Part shown: positions 39,509-48,632 of the stretch, one piece after another
How positions within the stretch are numbered: position 1 is the first letter of the stretch
How the letters are laid out: each line of letters opens with the position of its first letter
From: Nocardioides antri
GTDB lineage: Bacteria; Actinomycetota; Actinomycetes; Propionibacteriales; Nocardioidaceae
DNA length: 64,000 nt
Direction: 5' to 3'
NCBI RefSeq assembly: GCF_008373765.1
Contig: NZ_VUJW01000003.1
Coordinates: forward strand, 558,001-622,000
The notes under the pieces: model-generated
What the model saw: only the letters and a program-made list of their open reading frames with translations
Told to the model about the DNA's origin: nothing
Databases searched by the model: none
Program-made: the position numbers and the translations under genes

Positions 39509-40408
39509 ATGATGAGGTTCAGCTTTGCCGAGGGCATGACCCAGGCTGCCTACTACGCTCCCCTGGCTCAGGCCTGCGAGGCAGCGGGCTACACGTCGAT
39601 GACGATCGCCGACAGCCTGATCTACCCCCAGGAGTCCGACTCGCAGTACCCCTACACCGACACCGGGGACCGCGAGTTCCTGCTCGGCAAGGAGTTCATC
39701 GAGACGTTCATCCTCTGCGCGCACCTGTTCGCGGTCACCTCGACGCTGCGGCTGACCCCGTTCGTGCTCAAGCTGCCGGTGCGGCCGCCGGTCCTCGTCG
39801 CGAAGCAGGCGTCGTCGCTGGCCTTCCTCTCCGGCAACCGGCTCGGGCTCGGCGTCGGGCTCTCGCCCTGGCCGGAGGACTTCGCGGCGATGGGCGTCCC
39901 GTGGGAGAGGCGCGGGAAGCGGATGGACGAGTGCATGGACATCCTGCGTGGCCTCACCCAGCCGGGCGAGGAGCCGACGTTCTTCGGCTACGACGGCGAG
40001 TTCTACGACTTCGCGCCGCTCCAGCAGTGCCCGGCACCCACGGAGAAGATCCCGCTGCTCGTCGGCGGCCACTCCGACGCCGCCCTGCGGCGCGCCGTAC
40101 GCAAGGGCGACGGGTGGATGCATGCCGGCGGCGACGGCGAGGAGCTGGACCGGCTGCTCCCCCGCCTGGCCGAGATCCGCAAGGAAGAAGGAGACACCCG
40201 CGACTCCTCGGAGTTCGAAGTGCACGTCATCTCCTACGACGCCTACACCCCCGACGGGGTCAAGCGGCTCGAGGACAAGGGCGTCACCGACTGCATCGTG
40301 GGCTTCCGGATCCCCTACATCAAGGGACCGGACACCGAGCCGCTGGAGACGAAGGTCAAGCACCTCGAGCAGTACGCCGAATCCGTGATCGCCAAGGTCA
40401 ACGGATGA
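39509..40408 (+). CDS. LLM-class (luciferase-like, probably F420-dependent) oxidoreductase
   Basis: 299 residues, TIM-barrel monooxygenase/reductase superfamily. Features: AEGMTQAAYYAPLAQACEAA, LRLTPFVLKLPVRPPVLVAK, SSLAFLSGNRLGLGVGLSPW, WERRGKRMDECMDILRGL and IPLLVGGHSDAALRRAVRKG, the last two typical of F420-dependent LLM enzymes. ATG 39509 and ATG 39512 are adjacent; AAAGG favours 39512 slightly. ATGA overlap couples it to the next gene. KstR-type operator upstream suggests steroid or related lipid catabolism, compare Rv3520c. Confidence 0.82.
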   Translation: MMRFSFAEGMTQAAYYAPLAQACEAAGYTSMTIADSLIYPQESDSQYPYTDTGDREFLLGKEFIETFILCAHLFAVTSTLRLTPFVLKLPVRPPVLVAKQASSLAFLSGNRLGLGVGLSPWPEDFAAMGVPWERRGKRMDECMDILRGLTQPGEEPTFFGYDGEFYDFAPLQQCPAPTEKIPLLVGGHSDAALRRAVRKGDGWMHAGGDGEELDRLLPRLAEIRKEEGDTRDSSEFEVHVISYDAYTPDGVKRLEDKGVTDCIVGFRIPYIKGPDTEPLETKVKHLEQYAESVIAKVNG

Positions 40409-41562
40409 GCGAGGCGCTCGGCCTCACCAAGGTGCTCTCCGACGCGATCGCCGAGGCCGAGGAGCTGATCGCCAACGCGCCGTTCATCAGGACGGAGGCG
40501 GACCGGCTCGAGGGCTACGACTACCTCGCCGGCCGGATCCGGATGGCGCTGCAGACCGCGTTCGACTACGACCTCGAGCAGCCGCTGTTCGTGAACCCGA
40601 CCCACCAGTTCTCGCGGCAGGGCCTCGACAACCCGGACGCGGTCTACCTCAACGCCTACCTCCGCGAGGGGTCCGAGTACGTCGTACGCGGTCGCCGTGG
40701 GACGTCCGCCGACCTGTCGTTCCAGGTGATGGGCGGTGCCTACACGGCCGACAGTGCGGCGACCAGCCTGCTGGCGTTCGACGACCGCGAGCTCGACATC
40801 GCCGACGACGGGACGTTCGAGTTCACCTACGTCGCCGAGCCGGGCGCGAAGACGATGATCGTGCGCGAGGTCTTCAACGACTGGGACCGCGAGGAGCGCG
40901 GCACCCTCACCATCGAGCGGCCGGACACCCTGGGCAGGCCGCGGAGGCCGCTGACCCGGGAGCTGCTGGCGAAGAAGTACGACGTCGCCGCCCGGTCGCT
41001 GATCGGGTCGATCCACACATGGTTCGCGTTCCCCCAGTTCTTCCAGTACAAGGAGCCGGCCAACACGCTGACCGTCCCGGCGTCGACACCGGGCGGCCTG
41101 GCCTCGCAGTTCTCCTCGATCGGCCACTACGAGCTCGCCGAGGACGAGGCGATGATCGTCTCTGTCCCGCGGTGCGACGACTGCAGCTACCAGGGGATCC
41201 AGGTCGGCTCGGACTGGTACGCCTCCACCGACTACGAGACGCACCAGACGTCACTGACCAAGGCGCAGGCGTTCACCCACGACGACGGCGTGATGCGCTT
41301 CGTCATCTCCGAGCGGCCTCCGCTGGGCGGTGCGCCCATCGCCAACTGGCTGGAGACCACCGGCCACCGCACCGGCCCGATCATGCTGCGGTGGCAGCGT
41401 CTCGAGCGCGCGCTGACCGAGGCGGACGGGCCGACAGTGCAGGTCGTGGACGTCGACGACGTCCCCACGCTGCTCCCCCAGCTGACCCCGCTGACCGACG
41501 AGGAGTACGCCGCCCGGATCACCGCCCGCCAGCGGGCCGTGGCCCGGCGGATGATCAGCTAG
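40405..41562 (+). CDS. DUF1214-like protein, possible Rv3531c counterpart
   Basis: 385 residues with an N-terminal helical part (SEALGLTKVLSDAIAEAEEL, DYLAGRIRMALQTAFDYDLE) and a beta-rich C-terminal part (LNAYLREGSEYVVRGRRGTS, DGTFEFTYVAEPGAKTMIVR, VMRFVISERPPLGGAPIANW). This layout resembles DUF1214-type proteins. In size and company (SDR and sulfotransferase genes, KstR-type operators) it recalls M. tuberculosis Rv3531c of the KstR regulon; that equivalence is from memory and unverified. No catalytic residues can be assigned. Confidence 0.6.
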   Translation: MSEALGLTKVLSDAIAEAEELIANAPFIRTEADRLEGYDYLAGRIRMALQTAFDYDLEQPLFVNPTHQFSRQGLDNPDAVYLNAYLREGSEYVVRGRRGTSADLSFQVMGGAYTADSAATSLLAFDDRELDIADDGTFEFTYVAEPGAKTMIVREVFNDWDREERGTLTIERPDTLGRPRRPLTRELLAKKYDVAARSLIGSIHTWFAFPQFFQYKEPANTLTVPASTPGGLASQFSSIGHYELAEDEAMIVSVPRCDDCSYQGIQVGSDWYASTDYETHQTSLTKAQAFTHDDGVMRFVISERPPLGGAPIANWLETTGHRTGPIMLRWQRLERALTEADGPTVQVVDVDDVPTLLPQLTPLTDEEYAARITARQRAVARRMIS

Positions 41563-42406
41563 CGGGGATCCAGTCGAAGACGTCCGGGTCAGGGCCCTGA
41601 CGGCCGGCGGCGCCCTTGTCGAGCGCGGCGATCGCGGCGATCTCGTCGGCGGTCAGCGCGAAGTCGAAGACGTCGAAGTTCTCGGCCAGCCGCTCCTTGC
41701 GGACCGACTTCGGGAAGACGATGTCGCCGCGGTCGAGCGCCCAACGGAGCAGCACCTGCGCGGGCGTCTTGCCGTGCGCGTCCGCGATCCCGGTGACCAC
41801 CGGGTCGCCGAGCTCGCCACCGCCCTGGCCGAGCGGCGACCAGGCCTGGACGTGCGAGCCGTGCCGGGCGGTCGCCTCCCGGACGGCCTCGTTGGCGAAG
41901 TAGGGGTGCACCTCGACCTGGTTGACCGCAGGCACGACGCCGATCGCCGCCACGATCCGGTCGAGGTGGTCGGGCTGGAAGTTGGAGACACCGACCGAGG
42001 TGGCCAGCCCCTCCTCCCGGAGCTCGACCAGCGTCTCCCACGTGGAGACGAAGTCGCCGTCGTACCGCGTCGGCAGCGGCCAGTGGATGAGGAACAGGTC
42101 CACCTTCTCGAGGCCCAGCTTGTCGAGCGAGACCTCGAGCGACTCGCGCGCGGCGGCCCTCTCGTGGTTGTTGTTGTTGAGCTTCGTGGTGACGTAGATG
42201 TCGTCGCGGGCGAGCCCGGAGCTCGCGATGGCCGCGCCGACGCCTTCCTCGTTGCCGTACATCTGGGCGGTGTCGATGTGGCGGTAGCCGATCTCGAACG
42301 CGTCGGTCACGACGCGCTCGGCCTCCGCTGCCGGCACCTGCCACACACCGAGGCCGTACTGCGGGATGGACGTGTTGTCGTTGAGGGTGACCCGAGGGAT
42401 GCTCAC
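41555..42406 (-). CDS. Aldo/keto reductase
   Basis: 283 residues, NADPH-dependent (alpha/beta)8 barrel of the 2,5-diketogluconate reductase type. The catalytic tetrad is visible: Asp and Tyr in DTAQMYGNEEGVG, Lys in YVTTKLNNNNH, His in LFLIHWPLPT. The cofactor segment is VFPKSVRKERLAENFDVFDF. GTG 42406 start. The 3' end overlaps the convergent 40405 gene by 8 bases. The natural substrate is unknown, although AKRs can act on steroid ketones. Confidence 0.92.
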   Translation of the reverse strand: MSIPRVTLNDNTSIPQYGLGVWQVPAAEAERVVTDAFEIGYRHIDTAQMYGNEEGVGAAIASSGLARDDIYVTTKLNNNNHERAAARESLEVSLDKLGLEKVDLFLIHWPLPTRYDGDFVSTWETLVELREEGLATSVGVSNFQPDHLDRIVAAIGVVPAVNQVEVHPYFANEAVREATARHGSHVQAWSPLGQGGGELGDPVVTGIADAHGKTPAQVLLRWALDRGDIVFPKSVRKERLAENFDVFDFALTADEIAAIAALDKGAAGRQGPDPDVFDWIPAS

Positions 42407-42469
42407 ACGTTCGTGCAACGCGGCCCGCCGGCGGCTATTCCCGGGGCGTCGGTGTGCGATCCTCCGAGG

Positions 42470-43348
42470 ATGACCGAGCGCATCGCCCTCGACCTCCCCG
42501 ACGGCCGGACCCTCGACGTCCAGGTGAGCGGACCGACCGACGGCACCTTGATCATCTGGCACCACGGCACGCCCGGCTGCCTCTACCAGGGACGCGAGAA
42601 GCAACGCGTGCTGCACAGCCGCGGCCTCCGCTACGCCAGCTACTCCCGCGCCGGTGCCGCCGGCTCGACGCGCAACCCCGGCCGCAGCGTCGCCGACGTC
42701 GCGTCCGACATGGCCGCGATCGCCGACCGCCTCGGTGCCGAGCGGTTCCTCACGGGTGGCCAGTCCGGCGGCGGGCCACACGCACTCGCCACGGGTGCCG
42801 GCCTGCCCGACCGGGTGCTGGCCGTGCTCGCGGTGTGCGCCGTGAAGCCGTACGTCGACCAGCCCGACTTCCTCGACGGCATGGGCGCCGACAACATCAC
42901 GGAGTTCAACCTCGCGCTGCAGGGCGAGGACGCGCTGCTGCCGTTCCTGGAGAAGGAGCGCGGCGAGATCCTCGAGGCGGACGCCGAGGGCGTGATCCGG
43001 ACGCTCGACACCCTGCTCCCCGACGTCGACCGGGCGGTGTTGAGCGGCGAGCTCGGCGAGGACATCATCCGCAACCTCCAGGGTGGCGTCCAGGAGCTCT
43101 ACGGGTGGTGCGACGACGACCTGGCGTTCACCAAGGACTGGGGGTTCGACCTCGCCGGGATCCGGGTGCCGACGTACCTCTGGCAGGGCAGCGCCGACCT
43201 GATGGTGCCGTTCCACCACGGCGAGTGGCTCGCCGCCCAGATACCGGGCGTGGTGCCCCACCTCGAGCTGGGCGAGGGCCACTTCTCGCTCCAGGTCCGG
43301 CTCTTCGAGCAGATGGTCGACGAGCTGCTGGCGCACGTGCCGCGCTGA
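42470..43348 (+). CDS. Alpha/beta hydrolase
   Basis: 292 residues. WHHGTPGCLYQGREK holds the oxyanion HG, TGGQSGGGPHALATGAG the nucleophile elbow with Ser (G-Q-S-G-G), VPTYLWQGSADLMVPFHHGE the acid Asp, and LGEGHFSLQ the catalytic His. A helical cap lies between residues 120 and 220. GAGG stands just before ATG 42470. Substrate unknown; it is divergent from the aldo/keto reductase. Confidence 0.9.
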   Translation: MTERIALDLPDGRTLDVQVSGPTDGTLIIWHHGTPGCLYQGREKQRVLHSRGLRYASYSRAGAAGSTRNPGRSVADVASDMAAIADRLGAERFLTGGQSGGGPHALATGAGLPDRVLAVLAVCAVKPYVDQPDFLDGMGADNITEFNLALQGEDALLPFLEKERGEILEADAEGVIRTLDTLLPDVDRAVLSGELGEDIIRNLQGGVQELYGWCDDDLAFTKDWGFDLAGIRVPTYLWQGSADLMVPFHHGEWLAAQIPGVVPHLELGEGHFSLQVRLFEQMVDELLAHVPR

Positions 43349-43376
43349 GGTTCCTCCCGTGTGGCACGATGCCGAA

Positions 43377-44603
43377 GTGTCGCGCCAACGGGTCCTCGCC
43401 ATCATCCAGGCCGGCGGCGCGGGCGGCCGCATGGACGTCCTGACCCGGGAGCTCGCGAAGCCCGCCCTGCCGTTCGCGGGGGTCTTCCAACTGGTCGACT
43501 TCCCGTTGTCCAACCTCGCGCACAGCGGGATCAGCGAGGTGTGGCTCTCGGTCTCGTTCCAGGGGTCCTCGCTGGAGGAGCAGGTGGCGAACGGCCGGCC
43601 CTGGGACCTCGACCGCACCTACGGCGGGCTGCGGCTCCTGATGCCCCAGGAGGGCACCGGGTCCACCGACGAGGAGGGCTTCGCCAAGGGCAACGCCGAC
43701 GAGCTCTACCGGCTGCGGGACCAGATCCGCGCGGCGGACCCGGCGTACGTCGTGGTGATGAGCGCCGACCACGTCTACAAGTTCGACTTCGACGACGCCT
43801 TGGCGACCCACCGGGAGCGGGACGCCGACTGCACCGTCGTGACCAGCGAGGTGTCCCTGGAGGAGGCATCCGACCACGCCGTGCTGCAGGTGGATGGCGA
43901 CGGCGTGGTGACCGGCTTCGACTACAAGCCCTCGGAACCGGCAAGCACGACGGTCGCGACGGAGATCTTCGTCTACCGGCCGAGCACGCTGGTCGAGACC
44001 CTCGAGGAGCTGCACCGGGAGCTCGCAGCCGACAGCGGCGAGGGCGACTCGGGACTGGCCGACTTCGGCGACCACCTGCTGCCCCGACTGGTGGAGCGGC
44101 GGCGCGTGGTGGCGCACCCGATGGAGGGCTACTGGCGCGACCTCGGTGAGCCGCACAAGTACCTGAAGGCGCACCGCGACGTCCTGGTCGACGACCAGGG
44201 CGTCCTCGACGACCTCCGGTGGCCGATCCGCACCCGCCAGCCGCAGCGGGTGCCCGCGCGGGTGCTGGAGGACGGCCGCGTCGTGGACAGCCTGCTCAGC
44301 CCGGGCTGCCGGGTCTCCGGGGAGGTCGTGCGCAGCGTCCTGGGCCCCGGGGTCGTGGTGGAGGCCGGCGCCGTGGTGCGGGACAGCGTCGTCTTCACCG
44401 ACACCGTCATCGAGGCGGGCGCGCGCGTCGACTGGGCGATCATCGACCGCGACTGCGTGGTGGGCAGCGACTCCGTCACCGGCGCCCCGGCGACCGACGT
44501 GGACGACCCGGACCTCGTCGCTCTGGTCGGCCGGGGCTCCCGCATCGAGGCGGGGACGGAGCTGCCGGCCGGAGCACGGCTCGAGCCGGGCAGCACCGCG
44601 TGA
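43377..44603 (+). CDS. Glucose-1-phosphate adenylyltransferase-like nucleotidyltransferase
   Basis: 408 residues. The N-terminal nucleotidyltransferase domain has LAIIQAGGAGGRMDVLTREL and AKPALPFAGVFQLVDFPLSN (sugar-nucleotide loop), VVVMSADHVYKFDFDDAL (metal Asp) and GYWRDLGEPHKYLKAH. A left-handed beta-helix with hexapeptide repeats (GCRVSGEVVRSVLGPGVVVE, IEAGARVDWAIIDRDCVVGS) ends the chain. This is GlgC architecture, but key regulatory residues cannot be checked and other NDP-sugar products are possible. GTG 43377 is preferred to 43359. Confidence 0.8.
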   Translation: MSRQRVLAIIQAGGAGGRMDVLTRELAKPALPFAGVFQLVDFPLSNLAHSGISEVWLSVSFQGSSLEEQVANGRPWDLDRTYGGLRLLMPQEGTGSTDEEGFAKGNADELYRLRDQIRAADPAYVVVMSADHVYKFDFDDALATHRERDADCTVVTSEVSLEEASDHAVLQVDGDGVVTGFDYKPSEPASTTVATEIFVYRPSTLVETLEELHRELAADSGEGDSGLADFGDHLLPRLVERRRVVAHPMEGYWRDLGEPHKYLKAHRDVLVDDQGVLDDLRWPIRTRQPQRVPARVLEDGRVVDSLLSPGCRVSGEVVRSVLGPGVVVEAGAVVRDSVVFTDTVIEAGARVDWAIIDRDCVVGSDSVTGAPATDVDDPDLVALVGRGSRIEAGTELPAGARLEPGSTA

Positions 44604-44638
44604 CGCCCCGCCTCCGCTCGGAGGCGCTGGCGCAAAAC

Positions 44639-44652
44639 TGAAACACGTTCTA
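44639..44652. promoter_or_regulatory. KstR-type operator before the SDR-sulfotransferase operon
   Basis: TGAAACACGTTCTA fits TnnAACnnGTTnnA at every fixed position and shares AACACGTTCTA with the site at 39463. It ends 11 bases before GTG 44664, so the operator must overlap the transcription start. Confidence 0.68.
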
Positions 44653-44663
44653 GTCTGGCCCGC

Positions 44664-45461
44664 GTGATCCCACTGCTGACGGACAAGGTCATCGTGCTCT
44701 CCGGCGTCGGGCCGGGCCTCGGCCGTGCGCTCGGCGAGCAGGCCGCTCAGATGGGCGCCGACCTGGTGCTGGTGAGCCGCACCGAGAAGCGCCTCGAGAA
44801 GATGGCGGCGCGCGTGCGCGAGCACGGGCGGCGGGCGCTCGTCGTACCGACCGACATCACCGACGAGGACTCCCGGCGGCGGCTGGTGGACGCCGCGCTC
44901 GAGGAGTTCGGGCGGGTCGACTGCCTGATCAACAACGCGTTCGGCATCCCGCCGATGGACCCGATCACCACCCTCGAGCTCGACGGGCTGCGCGCGGCCC
45001 AGGAGACCAACGTCTTCGCCCCGCTGCGGCTGTCGTCGCTCTTCGCCGACGCCCTGGCGGCGAGCCCCACCAAGCCAGGCGGGTCGATCGTCATGCTCAA
45101 CTCGTGCGTCGTCTACAGCAGCCAGCCGGAGTACTCCGGCTACAAGCTCTCGAAGGGCACGCTCGCGCACCTGGCCTCGTCGCTGGCCACCGAGCTGGGG
45201 CGGCGCGGGATCCGCGTGAACAGCGTGGCGCCGTCGTACATCTACGAGGACGTCAACAAGGCCTACTTCGACTGGATCGCGCAGGAGACCGGGCGCACGC
45301 ACGAGGAGGTGTACGCCGAGAAGGCCGAGCCGACCGACCTCAAGCGGCTGGCGACGCCGGACGAGGTCGCGAACGTGGCGCTGTTCCTCGCGAGCGACCT
45401 GGCCTCGGCGGTGACCGGCGTGATGCTCAACGTCGACTGCGGCGAGTTCCATGACAACTGA
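44664..45461 (+). CDS. Short-chain dehydrogenase/reductase
   Basis: 265 residues. VIVLSGVGPGLGRALGEQAA is the Rossmann glycine motif, LINNAFGIPP the NNA motif, and IVMLNSCVVYSSQPEYSGYK the active-site Ser...Tyr-x3-Lys. The C-terminus ends VTGVMLNVDCGEFHDN. The coupling to a sulfotransferase-like gene and the KstR-type operator match the M. tuberculosis Rv3530c-Rv3529c pair in my recollection of that regulon. The substrate may be a steroid-derived alcohol, unproven. Confidence 0.87.
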   Translation: MIPLLTDKVIVLSGVGPGLGRALGEQAAQMGADLVLVSRTEKRLEKMAARVREHGRRALVVPTDITDEDSRRRLVDAALEEFGRVDCLINNAFGIPPMDPITTLELDGLRAAQETNVFAPLRLSSLFADALAASPTKPGGSIVMLNSCVVYSSQPEYSGYKLSKGTLAHLASSLATELGRRGIRVNSVAPSYIYEDVNKAYFDWIAQETGRTHEEVYAEKAEPTDLKRLATPDEVANVALFLASDLASAVTGVMLNVDCGEFHDN

Positions 45462-46602
45462 GGCGGCACCGCGCCAGCGCGCGGACGTCGGGTCGTACGA
45501 CGACATCGCCGCGGCCGCCGTACGCACCACCGGGCTGACCGACTTCGGCGGGACCGCCCACGAGGAGGGCCTGCGGCTGCTGGTCGACGACCTCGCCTCC
45601 CCGGAGGCGGGGCTGACGCCGGTCGGCAACTACTTCCACCGCGCGCAGGTGAAGAGCGCGCTGGTGGGACGCCTGATGACCGAGGCACGGTTCGCGGAGT
45701 TCCCCGAGCACGCCGACGTCCCGATCGAGCGCCCGATCTTCGTCGTCGGTCTCCCCCGCACCGGCACCACCGCGCTGCACCGGCTGCTCTGCGCCGACCC
45801 GGCGCACCAGGGTCTCGAGCTCTGGCTGACGGAGTTCCCGCAGCCCCGACCGCCGCGGGAGACCTGGGAGTCGGACCCGATCTTCACCGCGATGCAGGAC
45901 GCGTTCCGGCAGCACCACGTCACGAATCCCGAGTTCATGGGGATCCACTACATGGACGCCACCTCGCCGGAGGAGTGCTGGCGGCTCCTCCGCCAGACCG
46001 GGAAGTCGATCTCCTTCGAGTCGCTGGCGAACGTGCCGCGCTACTCGGAGTGGCTGGCCGGCCAGGACTGGACCGACGCCTACGAGCGCCACCGCAAGAA
46101 CCTGCAGCTGATCGGGCTGCACGACCAGGAGCAGCGCTGGGTCCTCAAGAACCCCTCGCACCTGGTCGCGCTCGACGCGCTGATGAAGGTCTACCCCGAC
46201 GCGCTGGTCGTGTGCACCCACCGCGACCCGGTGACGTCGATCGCGTCCGCGTGCTCCCTGTCCGCCGAGGCGACCGCCGGCACGTCCACGACCTTCGTCG
46301 GCGAGACCATCGGTCACACCCAGCTGGGCATGCTCCAGCGGTCGTGGCGGGCGTTCACCGAGGCGCGGCAGCGGTACGCTGCCGCGCAGTTCGTCGACGT
46401 CGACTACCGGGCGTTCGTCGCCGACCCGGTCGCCACCGTCGAGGGCATCTACGACGCGTTCGGCATCTCCTGGAGCGAAGCCGCGCGGTCCGAGGTCAGG
46501 CGGATCGACGCGGAGTCGCGCACCGGACAGGCGCGCCCGTCGCACCGCTACGACCTGGCCGACTACGGCCTCACCGAGGAGCAGGTGCGGGCGGCGTTCT
46601 GA
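45451..46602 (+). CDS. Sulfotransferase-family protein
   Basis: 383 residues. PIFVVGLPRTGTTALHRLLC is the PAPS 5'-phosphosulfate loop and VVCTHRDPVTSIASACSL the 3'-phosphate-binding segment with Arg and Ser; VLKNPSHLVALDALMKVYPD lies between. Family PF13469/Sulfotransfer_3. It overlaps the SDR stop by 11 bases (ATGACAACTGA). Rv3529c-like proteins share this layout in KstR regulons; whether they sulfonate anything is not known. Confidence 0.85.
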   Translation: MTTEAAPRQRADVGSYDDIAAAAVRTTGLTDFGGTAHEEGLRLLVDDLASPEAGLTPVGNYFHRAQVKSALVGRLMTEARFAEFPEHADVPIERPIFVVGLPRTGTTALHRLLCADPAHQGLELWLTEFPQPRPPRETWESDPIFTAMQDAFRQHHVTNPEFMGIHYMDATSPEECWRLLRQTGKSISFESLANVPRYSEWLAGQDWTDAYERHRKNLQLIGLHDQEQRWVLKNPSHLVALDALMKVYPDALVVCTHRDPVTSIASACSLSAEATAGTSTTFVGETIGHTQLGMLQRSWRAFTEARQRYAAAQFVDVDYRAFVADPVATVEGIYDAFGISWSEAARSEVRRIDAESRTGQARPSHRYDLADYGLTEEQVRAAF

Positions 46603-46681
46603 CGGAGGCCGCGCACGCGGCCGTCCACAGGCGGGGACAGGCCGCGTTTCGCCGTACTCTCTGCCGGCGCAGGCTGCCGGC

Positions 46682-47143
46682 ATGACGAGTCGTCACCTGA
46701 TCACCGACAACGACGTCACCCTGACCGTCCCCCGCACCTGGCACGTCCGCCGCAACCTCGCTCACGGCGTGATCCTGGCCGCCCGGCCACGCTCCGTGCC
46801 CGCCACCGGCGTGTGCCCGGAGATCGTCCTCCGCTGCACGGTCGTCGACGCCGACCTGGCAGCGTGGCGAGGGCAGGCGCTCCTCGACCTCCGCGCCCAG
46901 CTCGCCGACTTCGCGCTCGAGGACGCCGACGAGTTCGACCTCGGCGACCACCGCGTCGCCTACCACCGCTTCGCCCACCGGCTCGGCTCCGCCGACGTCC
47001 TGTGCGACCAGTGGGCCTGGCTCGTCGACGGCCTCGGTGTCACCCTGACCTGCTCGGTCGCCCGCGAGGACTACCTCACCTACTGCGATCTCTTCGAGAG
47101 CATTGCCGCCACCGTCGACGTGGTCCCCCGCCTGGTCTCCTAG
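46682..47143 (+). CDS. Hypothetical protein, possible DcrB/LpqN-like fold without signal
   Basis: 153 residues with no signal peptide or membrane segment. TVPRTWHVRRNLAHGVILAA and a strand-rich middle, then WLVDGLGVTLTCSVAREDYL and CDLFESIAATVDVVP, follow the order seen in PsbP/DcrB/LpqN-type domains, but the resemblance is weak. ATG 46682. It lies next to the HNH-associated repeat at 47152. Confidence 0.5.
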   Translation: MTSRHLITDNDVTLTVPRTWHVRRNLAHGVILAARPRSVPATGVCPEIVLRCTVVDADLAAWRGQALLDLRAQLADFALEDADEFDLGDHRVAYHRFAHRLGSADVLCDQWAWLVDGLGVTLTCSVAREDYLTYCDLFESIAATVDVVPRLVS

Positions 47144-47151
47144 CCCGCAGC

Positions 47152-47196
47152 GGTGGTTGTGGCGCGAGGCGCGCCAGCGCCGAGCGTGGAAACCAC
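47152..47196 (-). repeat. 46-bp HNH-associated palindromic repeat, copy 2 (inverted)
   Basis: The reverse complement matches copies at 31127 and 48633 over about 45 bases with roughly five differences, clustered next to the outer GGTGGTT stem. It lies 108 bases upstream of the DUF222-HNH pseudogene and faces away from it. Confidence 0.85.
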
Positions 47197-48100
47197 GGCG
47201 CATGGACCACTTGTCGTGCACAGGTCGCGGGCCAGCGGATCACCTGTCCACAGGCGGGTTCTGGGCGCATGGTGATGTCGGTTCGCGGCGGTTGAATAGG
47301 CGTCATGGATCTCGGAACCGCACCTCTCCGCGACCCGGCCGACGGGTCGAGGTCGCAGGAGCTGCTGGCCGAGATCCGCGAGCACCGCACCGTCATTGCC
47401 GAGCGGGAGATCGCCACCGTCCGTGCGATCGCGGAGTGGGCCGGCGAGCATGTCGTGGACGAGGAGTCCGGTGACGCGTCGACGTTGACCGAACGTGGCC
47501 CGGACACGGGGCTTCCGGTCGCCGGCCCCGGTGCGCCGTTGATCAGTGACTTCGCGGTCATGGAGCTCGCCGCGCTCCTCGGCCGGTCCTTGGACTCCGG
47601 GCGCTCCTACGTCGGCCAGGTGATCGAGCTCGCCTACCGGCTGCCGAAGACCTGGGCACGGATGCTGGAGGATCGGGTGCCGGTGTGGAAGGCGCTCCGG
47701 ATCGCCGACACCACCCGCATGCTGCCTTCTGACGCCGCCGGATTCGTGGACCGGCACCTCGCCCTTCGCCCACGGGATCACCTGGGCCCAGGTCGACCGG
47801 CTCGTCGAGGAAGCCCTGGCCCGGTTCGACCCGCAGCCGCAGAAGAACGCCACCGGGAAGCCCAGGACCACCGGCACTTCGACATCGACCTCGACCTCGA
47901 GCACGCCATCGCCCGTCGGGCCAAGGTCCTCGGCCAGCTGGGCTGTGAGGAGACCCTCGACGTCCGGCGGGCGATCGCGGCCGGTGAGCTCGCCCGCCAC
48001 GACCTCGCCTTGGACCTCCAGATCCCCGACCCCGACACCGGGGAGACCACCCGCACCGTCCCCGGTCGCAAAAGTGGAGCTCGTCCTCCACCTGTCCACC

Positions 48101-48124
48101 GGAGTCTCGACAAGCTCGACCAAC
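48101..48124. repeat. REP-like palindrome inside the HNH pseudogene, site 1
   Basis: A TCTCGACAAGCTCGACCAAC segment, close to the GGTTTCGACAAGCTCGACC type of intergenic palindrome known in related actinobacteria. Here it is read in frame as VSTSSTN within the nuclease gene. Confidence 0.5.
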
Positions 48125-48327
48125 ACCGTCGGCCGGTTCGCAAACACCCGCGCCCCGATCTCCGCCGAGCAGATCAAGACCTGGATCCGCACGCCCGGCG
48201 CCACCGTCACCGTCCGCCCGGTGCTCGACCTGGCCGGCCACCAACCCGTCGACTCCTACGAGATCCCCGACCGGATCCGACGCCAGGTCACCCTGCGCGA
48301 CCACCCCTGCGTCTTCCCCCACTGCAC

Positions 48328-48349
48328 GGTCTCGACAAGCCCGACCACC
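48328..48349. repeat. REP-like palindrome inside the HNH pseudogene, site 2
   Basis: GGTCTCGACAAGCCCGACC and following ACC, encoding VSTSPTT between the CVFPHC and RCDLDH parts of the HNH domain, where related proteins have no such spacer. It looks like a small palindrome inserted in frame. Confidence 0.5.
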
Positions 48350-48632
48350 GCGACCTCACGCTGCGACCTCGACCATGCGACGCCGCATGGGGCGGGCGGT
48401 CTGACCTGTCAGTGCAACCTCGCGCCACTCTGCCGCGGCCACCACCGCCTCAAGACCGCCGGCCGAATGACCTACCGGGTGCTCACCCCGGGCACCTACC
48501 TGTGGACCGGACCCACTGGCCAGTGGCTGGTCGACCCCACCGGCACCCACGACCTCCACGCCACCGACCCGCCCGACCAGTAGCCGCCACGCCCCGCACC
48601 CCGCCTCCGGCGGGGCCATCGGCATCCCCAGA

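Larger units (their letters stand above)
47305..48583 (+). pseudogene. DUF222 plus HNH endonuclease-like gene broken by three frameshifts
   Basis: Frame 1 gives the DUF222 start (MDLGTAPLRDPADGSRSQEL, VMELAALLGRSLDSGRSYVG) to VDRHLA near 47763. One extra C there moves the sense to frame 2 (FAHGITWAQVDRLVEEALAR). A missing C near 47870 returns it to frame 1 (RHFDIDLDLEHAIARRAKVL), and an extra C near 48058-48061 moves it to frame 2 for the rest (VAKVELVLHLS, then HNH residues CDLDHATPHGAGGL and CRGHHRLK). All three changes are in C-runs, so sequencing error is possible, but no other gene here is affected. REP-like palindromes lie inside the 3' part. Confidence 0.75.
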
